64,000 nucleotides of DNA, from NCBI RefSeq assembly GCF_010731535.1, contig NZ_AP022581.1, positions 3,171,952 to 3,235,951 of the forward strand, read 5' to 3'. Shown piece after piece: positions 57,015-64,000 of the stretch. The position numbers and the translations under genes are program-made. Each line of letters starts with the position of its first letter. Position 1 is the first letter of the stretch. The stretch comes from Mycobacterium lacus. Lineage in GTDB: Bacteria; Actinomycetota; Actinomycetes; Mycobacteriales; Mycobacteriaceae. The notes under the pieces were generated by a model. It saw nothing but the letters and a program-made list of their open reading frames with translations, searched no databases and had not been told where the DNA came from.

Positions 57015-59261
57015 GTGGCAGTCCACTACATTCGCACCGACCCTGACCTGCCGCCGGTCGCGATCGTCGACCGCTCCCCTATCACCGTCGGGCACCGGAT
57101 CGTCTTCGGCGTGATCGCCGTGATCGGCGCCATCGCTTGGGCGATCATCGCGTTCGTCCGCGCAGAGCCGGTGAACGCCGTCTGGTTGGTGGTCGCGGCG
57201 GGCTGTACGTACATCATCGCCTTCCGCTTCTATGCGCGGTTGATCGAAATGAAGATCGTCCGCCCGCGCGACGACCACGCCACGCCCGCGGAGGTCTTCG
57301 ACAACGGCACCGACTACGTGCCAACCGACCGGCGGGTGGTATTCGGCCACCACTTCGCCGCCATCGCCGGCGCGGGGCCGCTCGTTGGTCCGGTACTGGC
57401 CGCCCAGATGGGATACTTGCCCAGCGCCATCTGGATCGTCGTCGGCGCGGTGTTCGCCGGGTGCGTGCAGGACTATCTGGTGTTGTGGATCTCGACACGG
57501 CGGCGGGGCCGTTCGCTGGGCCAGATGGTCCGCGACGAGCTGGGGGCGACGGCGGGGGTGGCCGCACTGATCGGGGTACCGGTCATCATTACGATCGTCA
57601 TCGCGGTGCTGGCACTGGTGGTGGTGCGGGCACTGGCAAAGAGCCCGTGGGGTGTGTTCTCGATCGCCATGACGATCCCCATCGCCCTCTTCATGGGCTG
57701 CTACCTGCGCTTCCTGCGTCCCGGGCGCGTGACGGAAGTCTCGGCGATCGGGGCCGGGCTGCTGCTGGTCGCGGTCATCGCCGGCAACTGGGTCGCCAAC
57801 ACGCCCTGGGGCGCAACGTGGTTCAGCCGCTCGCCGGTCACGCTGTCGTGGTTGCTCATCGTCTACGGCTTCGCGGCGTCGGTGCTGCCGGTGTGGCTGC
57901 TGCTCGCGCCGCGTGACTACCTGTCGACCTTCATGAAGGTCGGCACCATCGCGCTGCTGGCCATCGGCGTGTGCGTGGCCCGCCCGGTCCTCGCCGCGCC
58001 CCCGATCTCGCAGTTCGCCACCAAGGTCAACGGGCCGGCATTCGCCGGCTCACTGTTTCCGTTCCTGTTCATCACCGTGGCCTGCGGCGCGCTGTCCGGA
58101 TTCCACGCGCTGATCTCGTCGGGAACCACGCCGAAACTGCTGGAGAAGGAAGGCCAGATGCGCCTGATCGGCTATGGCGGCATGATCACCGAGTCGTTCG
58201 TCGCCGTCGTGGCGCTGATCACCGCGACGATCCTGGACCAGCACCTGTATTTCACGCTCAACGCGCCCTCGGCCCAGACCCACGACACCGCGGTCGGCGC
58301 GGCGCGCTACGTCAACGGGCTCGGCCTGTCGGGAGCCCCGGCGACCGCCGAACAGATCGATCAGGCCGCGGCCAGCGTGGGCGAGCAGTCGATCGTGTCG
58401 CGCACCGGCGGAGCGCCCACGCTGGCATTCGGCATGTCCGAGATGCTGCACCGGGTTTTCGGCGGCGACGGCCTCAAAGCGTTCTGGTACCACTTCGCGA
58501 TCATGTTCGAGGCGCTGTTCATCTTGACCACCGTCGACGCCGGAACCAGGGCCGCGCGTTTCATGGTTTCCGACGCGCTGGGCAACCTGGGCGGGCCGAT
58601 GCGCAGGCTGCGCAACCCGAGCTGGCGCCCCGGCGCCTGGATATGCAGCGTGGCGGTGGTCGCGGCGTGGGGCAGCATCCTGCTGCTCGGTGTCACCGAT
58701 CCGCTCGGTGGCATCAACACCCTGTTTCCGCTGTTCGGAATCGCCAACCAGCTGCTGGCGGCGATAGCGCTGACGGTCATCACCGTCGTCGTCATCAAGA
58801 AGGGTCGCCTGAACTGGGCATGGATACCGGGTGTTCCGCTGCTGTGGGATCTGGCCGTCACGCTCACCGCGTCCTGGCAGAAGATCTTCTCCGGCGATCC
58901 CGCGGTCGGCTACTGGACGCAGCACTACCAATATCTGGCGGCGCGAAACGCGGGTAAGACCGCGTTCGGTTCGGCGACCGACGCCCGCCAGCTCGACGAC
59001 GTCATCAGGAACACGTTCGTCCAAGGCAGCCTGTCGGTGGTCTTCGCCACGGCCGTCATCATTGTGCTCACCGTGGGAATCATCGTGGCGTTCAAGGCAA
59101 TTCGTGGTGCGGGCAGGCCGCTCACCGAGGATGACCCGGTGGCGTCGATGAGATTCGCGCCGTCGGGTCTCATTCCCACCGCCGCGGAGCGGGAGGTGCA
59201 AAGACAGTGGAAGGAGCTGCCGGCGACGGCCGCGCGATCGGTTGGCGCTCGGGGCCTTTGA
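57015..59261 (+). CDS. cstA: Carbon starvation protein A, pyruvate/peptide transporter
   Basis: A 748-aa CstA/BtsT-type transporter read from the GTG at 57015. About 16-18 TM segments are visible, with the family motifs FGHHFAAIAGAGPLVGPVLA (about 115-134), FHALISSGTTPKLL (about 366-379), GAPTLAFGMSEML and TLFPLFGIANQLLAAIAL. Orthologue of Rv3063 (758 aa). It begins 10 bp after the ligB remnant ends, so the promoter may lie within the remnant. Confidence 0.93.
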   Translation: MAVHYIRTDPDLPPVAIVDRSPITVGHRIVFGVIAVIGAIAWAIIAFVRAEPVNAVWLVVAAGCTYIIAFRFYARLIEMKIVRPRDDHATPAEVFDNGTDYVPTDRRVVFGHHFAAIAGAGPLVGPVLAAQMGYLPSAIWIVVGAVFAGCVQDYLVLWISTRRRGRSLGQMVRDELGATAGVAALIGVPVIITIVIAVLALVVVRALAKSPWGVFSIAMTIPIALFMGCYLRFLRPGRVTEVSAIGAGLLLVAVIAGNWVANTPWGATWFSRSPVTLSWLLIVYGFAASVLPVWLLLAPRDYLSTFMKVGTIALLAIGVCVARPVLAAPPISQFATKVNGPAFAGSLFPFLFITVACGALSGFHALISSGTTPKLLEKEGQMRLIGYGGMITESFVAVVALITATILDQHLYFTLNAPSAQTHDTAVGAARYVNGLGLSGAPATAEQIDQAAASVGEQSIVSRTGGAPTLAFGMSEMLHRVFGGDGLKAFWYHFAIMFEALFILTTVDAGTRAARFMVSDALGNLGGPMRRLRNPSWRPGAWICSVAVVAAWGSILLLGVTDPLGGINTLFPLFGIANQLLAAIALTVITVVVIKKGRLNWAWIPGVPLLWDLAVTLTASWQKIFSGDPAVGYWTQHYQYLAARNAGKTAFGSATDARQLDDVIRNTFVQGSLSVVFATAVIIVLTVGIIVAFKAIRGAGRPLTEDDPVASMRFAPSGLIPTAAEREVQRQWKELPATAARSVGARGL

Positions 59262-59334
59262 TCCACCGCACTGCGTCGTCCCAGCCAGCGGCGGACTACG
59301 GACTCAAGCAGCCGGATGACCAAAGGGCGGGGGT

Positions 59335-59715
59335 TTATTGTTGGGATTCAGCGACCCATTCGCGCGCACTGTCGGCTTCAGCGTCGGAGAACGTGCGGTA
59401 TTCGCCGGGCCACAGAAAGTGAAAGAACTCGCTGAATTTCGCCACACGCGCCACCCATTCCACGTCGGTGACCATCGCGGCGCGATCCCAGTCGAAGAAA
59501 TGACCGAAACCAAACTTTGTATCCGCCCAAACCGCGCCCGGCTCGAACTTCTTGAAATCGGACGGTATCTCGCAGTAGATCCGCACCTTCTGGTGGCGAG
59601 ACAGTCTGTCTTCGAAGTCTGGTATCAGCACCGTGTCGTAATCGTGCTTCGTCACATGCCCATGGCAGGCGAACGCGGCAACGTTGTCCGGAAAGCCCTT
59701 CAGTAGCTCGATCAC
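59335..59715 (-). CDS. SpoIIAA-like (STAS/SEC14-type) protein
   Basis: A 126-aa protein read from the GTG giving MIELLKGFPDNVAAFACHGH, preceded by GGAGGC. HGHVTKHDYDTVLIPDFEDRL, VRIYCEIPSDFKKFEPGAVW and AMVTDVEWVARVAKFSEFFHFLWPGEYRTF are the marks of the PF11964 family. Members may bind small lipids or take part in stress signalling. The phosphorylatable serine of true SpoIIAA is not present. Function unknown. Confidence 0.8.
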   Translation of the reverse strand: MIELLKGFPDNVAAFACHGHVTKHDYDTVLIPDFEDRLSRHQKVRIYCEIPSDFKKFEPGAVWADTKFGFGHFFDWDRAAMVTDVEWVARVAKFSEFFHFLWPGEYRTFSDAEADSAREWVAESQQ

Positions 59716-59826
59716 CGTGCCTCCTCGTGGCGGTGTCGTCATCGTCTCCCATGCCGAGGGTCCCCGCGTAGAGGCCAAAGTCCCCGAAGGCCCACGTGCC
59801 CGCCTCCGACGACGGTGAAGCGGGCA

Positions 59827-60270
59827 TCACGCTCGAGGGCGGGCGCTCGGACGCGCGGCGCGCAGGGCGTCGATCGAGTAGCTTCCCGCGCCGGTGAAGA
59901 CCAGCAGGAAGAAGCCGAAGCAGAAGAGAATCGCCGGAGTCCCACCATTGCCCGTCGGGGGATTGCCGATCGGCCACAGTACGTGTGGTTGATGCTGCCA
60001 CAAGTAGGCGATCGCCATCTCTCCCGACGCGATGAACGCGGCGGCGCGGGTCCACAAGCCGGTCGCAATCAGGAACCCCGCGACGAATTGGATCAGCCCG
60101 GCATACCACGCGGGCCAGACTGCGAACTCGACGGCATGCGGCGGACTTACCGGCCAGCCAAAGAGGTTCATCGAGCCGTACCCGGCGAAGAGCAGGCCGT
60201 AGACGAACCGGAAGAGGCCCAACACAGCTGGCGAATAACGGGTGAGGCTCTCGTTGAGATTCTCCTTCAC
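59827..60270 (-). CDS. DoxX-family membrane protein (Rv3064c orthologue)
   Basis: A 147-aa protein with four TM segments: LGLFRFVYGLLFAGYGSMNLF, WYAGLIQFVAGFLIATGLWT, RAAAFIASGEMAIAYLWQH and LFCFGFFLLVFTGAGSYSID. These are the DoxX signatures (F-GxxxL, ASGEMAxAY). Family members act in redox or thiosulfate metabolism at the membrane. Divergent from mmr. Confidence 0.87.
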   Translation of the reverse strand: MKENLNESLTRYSPAVLGLFRFVYGLLFAGYGSMNLFGWPVSPPHAVEFAVWPAWYAGLIQFVAGFLIATGLWTRAAAFIASGEMAIAYLWQHQPHVLWPIGNPPTGNGGTPAILFCFGFFLLVFTGAGSYSIDALRAARPSARPRA

Positions 60271-60403
60271 GACACAACGTTACGGCCGCCGAAGTGGCGA
60301 GCAGGGCCATGCGCGAGTGCCGGCGGGTGACGGCCGCTCGGGATGACGAGCGCGACGCGGGCGACGATCGTCGCGGCCAATTTTGCGCCCAAGCCTCGGT
60401 TAT

Positions 60404-60429
60404 GTACGTTTGTACATGTACATTCGTAC
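60404..60429. promoter_or_regulatory. Operator of mmr, bound by the TetR encoded downstream
   Basis: GTACGTTTGTACATGTACAT continued by TCGTAC is a dyad of GTAC blocks, with its centre at the TGTACATGTACA core. It ends 10 bp before the AAGGAGG ribosome site of mmr. The M. tuberculosis Rv3066 repressor binds a dyad of this kind in front of mmr. Confidence 0.75.
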
Positions 60430-60442
60430 ACAAGGAGGCATC

Positions 60443-60766
60443 TTGACCTATCTGCTCCTGTTCTGCGCGATCGCCGCGGAGGTGGTGGCGACCAGCCTGC
60501 TGAAGAGCACCGAAGGTTTTACCCGACCCTGGCCCGCCCTGGCCTGCCTGGGTGGTTACGCCGTTGCTTTCGTCCTGCTGGCGCTGTCCATCTCGCGCGG
60601 CATGCAGACGGACGTCGCCTATGCGTTGTGGTCGGCAATCGGCACGGCCGCCATCGTGCTGATCGCCGTGCTGTTCCTCGGCTCGCCGGTGTCGGTGGCG
60701 AAGGTGGTGGGCGTCGGGCTGATCATCGTCGGCGTCGTGACGTTGAACCTGGCCGGTGCCCATTGA
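60443..60766 (+). CDS. mmr: Small multidrug resistance efflux protein Mmr
   Basis: From the TTG at 60443, after AAGGAGG, it is 107 aa as in M. tuberculosis. Four TM helices; the conserved glutamate of SMR proteins is E13 (CAIAAEVVATSLLKSTEGF). The motifs YAVAFVLLALSIS and YALWSAIGTAAIVLIAVLFL follow. It works as a dimer exporting lipophilic cations in exchange for protons. Its stop overlaps the next start (TTGA), so repressor and pump are one unit. Confidence 0.94.
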   Translation: MTYLLLFCAIAAEVVATSLLKSTEGFTRPWPALACLGGYAVAFVLLALSISRGMQTDVAYALWSAIGTAAIVLIAVLFLGSPVSVAKVVGVGLIIVGVVTLNLAGAH

Positions 60767-61338
60767 CCGCTGTCCCCGACCGCCGTCCGCGCGACCCTGC
60801 CGGTCGCCGGCAGGCGATCGTCGAGGCGGCCGGGCGCGTGATCGCCCGCCGGGGCCTCGGTGAGCTGACCCACCGCCGGGTCGCCGCGGAGGCCGGCGTA
60901 CCGGTTGGGTCGACGACCTACTACTTCAGTGACCTCGGCGCGCTGCGCGAAGCCGCGCTGGCGCACGCCGCAAACGCGTCGGCCGAATGGCTCGAGCAGT
61001 GGCGTCGCGAGCTCGACGACCACGACGACCTTCCTGGCACCCTCGCCCGGCTCACCGCCGAATACCTGGTCGACCAGGACCGGCACCGCGCGCTCAACGA
61101 GCTCTACGCCGCGGCGACCCACCACCCCGAGTTGCAGCGCCTGGCCCGGCTCTGGCAGGAGGGTCTATGCGCGCTGCTGGAACCGCGCATCGGCCGGCGA
61201 GCCGCCGACGCGGTCATCGTGTTTCTCGACGGCGCCACGCTGCACTCGCTCATCACCGGTACGCCGCTGAGCACCGCCGCGCTCACCGACGCAATCGTCA
61301 GACTGGTTGCCGAAAGCCCAACCGGCCCTTCGCATTAG
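60763..61338 (+). CDS. TetR-family repressor of mmr (Rv3066 orthologue)
   Basis: A 191-aa regulator starting at a TTG that overlaps the mmr stop by 4 bp. HTH: RQAIVEAAGRVIARRGLGEL, then THRRVAAEAGVPVGSTTYYFSDLGALREAAL (about 16-65). The M. tuberculosis homologue releases the mmr operator when it binds cationic dyes. A slightly longer start in Rv3066 (202 aa) is not excluded. Confidence 0.9.
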   Translation: MTAVPDRRPRDPAGRRQAIVEAAGRVIARRGLGELTHRRVAAEAGVPVGSTTYYFSDLGALREAALAHAANASAEWLEQWRRELDDHDDLPGTLARLTAEYLVDQDRHRALNELYAAATHHPELQRLARLWQEGLCALLEPRIGRRAADAVIVFLDGATLHSLITGTPLSTAALTDAIVRLVAESPTGPSH

Positions 61339-61480
61339 CGTGCGCTCCCGGTCTCCTCGGCGGCCAGTGGTGAACACGCCGACTGTGCAGTGACGGCACG
61401 CGAATAATCAGCGACTACAGCGTCGTACGCGGTGGTGACCTCGTCACGAAGCCACACGTGTGCCTGATCGGTCGGATGTG
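61335..61480 (-). pseudogene. ParD/CC2985-type antitoxin remnant
   Basis: The minus strand reads HVWLRDEVTTAYDAVVADYS, then RAVTAQSACSPLAAEE and a stop at 61335. This is the usual C-terminal two-thirds of small RHH antitoxins (WLR-EV-xAYDxxxADPSRA). Upstream the similarity stops, at about 61480, and the frame is filled with unrelated residues. It is next to a broken toxin on the other strand. Confidence 0.5.
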
Positions 61481-61514
61481 CCGCGAGGAGAGCTCTGCGG
61501 CCGACCAAGGTTGA

Positions 61515-61678
61515 CCACCGCAGGACGAGACCGAACGACCCTGATTCTCGGCACCAGCCGCGCAAGACGACACCTCCTGGTGGTCGTCACCGAAGCCGCC
61601 GACGGTCGGGCCTTCGCCGTCACCGCTCGCGGATATGACAAAAACGAAAAGCGCCTGTTCCGCGAGAAGGGACGATGA
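61515..61678 (+). pseudogene. C-terminal half of a BrnT-like ribonuclease toxin
   Basis: GRDRTTLILGTSRARRHLLV, then VVTEAADGRAFAVTARGYDKNEKRLFREKGR and stop. That is the second half of a BrnT-type toxin (xVTARxxxxxEKRxFRxKGR end). The N-terminal half with its catalytic Arg/Glu is not found upstream, where the antitoxin remnant stands on the other strand. So the toxin is cut. It is directly followed by the antitoxin gene. Confidence 0.55.
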
Positions 61679-61679
61679 C

Positions 61680-61985
61680 ATGAACCACGACAAGCTCAAC
61701 GAGCTTCGCGACTACTACGACAACACCGACGTCGCGAACGAATTCGCCGACGCGGAAATGGACACCCACACCACCGGCGAGGTCATGGTCTCGACGTCGA
61801 TCCGACTCCCCCAGTCATTGGTCGACAAGGTGCGCAGGCAAGCCGGCGCCCTGGGCATCCCCGCAACGACGCTCATGCGGCAGTGGGTCGTCGAGAAGGC
61901 GACGACCCCACCGGCCGACGCGGTTGTCTCCGTCGCGGAACTCGAGCGATTCATCGCCGAGCACAACCGACCAATGGCGTCCTAA
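61680..61985 (+). CDS. BrnA/CopG-like ribbon-helix-helix antitoxin
   Basis: A 101-aa protein beginning 2 bp after the toxin stop. The N-terminal part, MNHDKLNELRDYYDNTDVAN, is acidic and would wrap the toxin. The RHH segment is VMVSTSIRLPQSLVDKVRRQ, then AGALGIPATTLMRQWVVEKA (about 38-78). It probably survives as an orphan antitoxin or autoregulator after loss of the toxin N-terminus. The toxin-then-antitoxin order is that of brnTA. Confidence 0.72.
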   Translation: MNHDKLNELRDYYDNTDVANEFADAEMDTHTTGEVMVSTSIRLPQSLVDKVRRQAGALGIPATTLMRQWVVEKATTPPADAVVSVAELERFIAEHNRPMAS

Positions 61986-62077
61986 CAACGGATTTCCCAC
62001 CCATCCCCACGCGGCGATGCACACACTGGCGAGGTTCGAAGCGCCAACCGTCGTCCGCCGAAAGCCGCGCTTTTCGG

Positions 62078-62150
62078 TGGAGCTAAGGGGACTCGAACCC
62101 CTGACCCCCACACTGCCAGTGTGGTGCGCTACCAGCTGCGCCATAGCCCC
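62078..62150 (-). tRNA. tRNA-Ala, anticodon GGC
   Basis: The minus strand folds as a 73-nt cloverleaf. Acceptor arm GGGGCTA/TAGCTCC with discriminator A, D arm GCGC..GCGC, anticodon stem CCACA/TGTGG with loop CTGGCAG (anticodon GGC), and T arm with GTTCGAGTC. The CCA is not encoded. It follows pgmA at 67 bp. The toxin-antitoxin debris lies on its 3' side, the usual side for insertions. Confidence 0.95.
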
Positions 62151-62216
62151 GAGAAGTTGTGCCCATCGAAGCTACACCACTGTCAAGATGGGTTCAAAGT
62201 CCCTGGTCACTGCCGC

Positions 62217-63848
<1,632 letters not shown>

Positions 63849-63916
63849 GGGTACCAATTCTGCCCGCAGGCCCTACGCTGCGAAGCGATCACCGGCACAC
63901 CGAAGGGAATCGACGA

Positions 63917-64000
63917 GTGGCAAACCACGACTATCGCGAGTTGGCCGCGATTTTCGCCGGCGGGGGATTGGGTGCGCTGGCTCGAGCCGCGCTGGGCATG
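63917..64000 (+). CDS. crcB: CrcB/Fluc fluoride channel subunit, first 28 codons
   Basis: From a GTG after [28 protein letters not shown], then LARAALGM to the window edge. GGxxGALAR is the start of TM1 in the Fluc family. Divergent from pgmA across a 68-bp gap. Corresponds to Rv3069. Confidence 0.8.
   Translation, partial: MANHDYRELAAIFAGGGLGALARAALGM

Noticed and set aside
58050-59201. 383-codon minus-strand reading opposite cstA
   Set aside because: No motif, highly charged, and antisense to conserved transmembrane segments.

Overview
The window is high-GC actinobacterial DNA whose gene order matches the stretch of the Mycobacterium tuberculosis chromosome from about Rv3025c (iscS) to Rv3069 (crcB). 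Protein lengths agree closely at many loci: CtaD 573 aa, Mmr 107, Cyp136 492, NrdF2 324, and TetR proteins of 246 and 216. Several extra, missing or decayed genes separate it from M. tuberculosis, so a non-tuberculous slow-growing Mycobacterium (M. avium complex-like) is my inference. I cannot name the species from sequence alone.

Layout. 1-4.1 kb: end of iscS, an OlsB/OlsA-like N-acyl/O-acyltransferase pair, and etfBA. 4.4-8.6 kb: methylglucose lipopolysaccharide (MGLP) genes for a methyltransferase, a GH57 branching enzyme and a glycosyltransferase. 8.9-14.8 kb: an inserted catabolic cluster with an extradiol dioxygenase, a FAH-family hydrolase, an FAD hydroxylase, a decayed MFS exporter, an alpha/beta hydrolase and a lipocalin-like protein. 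A DUF4189 secreted protein and a RicR/CsoR-type copper regulator with its own operators follow. 16-27.6 kb: conserved core with a DUF4333 lipoprotein, MGLP-type acetyltransferase, beta-propeller lipoprotein, TB22.2, two methyltransferases, echA17, Nudix, ABC ATPase, serB2 and ctaD. 27.8-32.7 kb: fecB, then adhC split by a complete but decayed IS21-family element with a 4-bp target duplication.

33-41.6 kb: class Ib ribonucleotide reductase genes nrdF2 and nrdHIE. NrdE carries a 409-aa intein placed exactly at the active-site cysteine. Paired palindromes 32 bp apart, of NrdR-box type, precede both nrd transcription units. 42 kb: a membrane protein that I recognise as a homologue of animal INSIG sterol sensors. 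42.6-48.3 kb: FMN reductase, TetR regulators, dinB2, an SDR and cyp136. 48.4-56.5 kb: two tandem small lipoproteins, a MEDS/ATPase regulator, a double-module GntR regulator, and a lipid-degradation group (thiolase-like/DUF35 pair, double acyl-CoA dehydrogenase FadE22, SDR). 56.5-64 kb: a ligB remnant, cstA, SpoIIAA-like and DoxX proteins, mmr with its TetR repressor, toxin-antitoxin debris, tRNA-Ala(GGC), pgmA and the start of crcB.

Two families of short repeats run through the window. One is a GC-rich element with the core CGGCCCGCATCGTCGCC, seen as 56-59 bp tandem arrays, as single copies, and as an in-frame insert inside the acyltransferase gene. The other is a set of long perfect hairpins built on GAGCAGNCGYAAAAGC, found at four gene ends.
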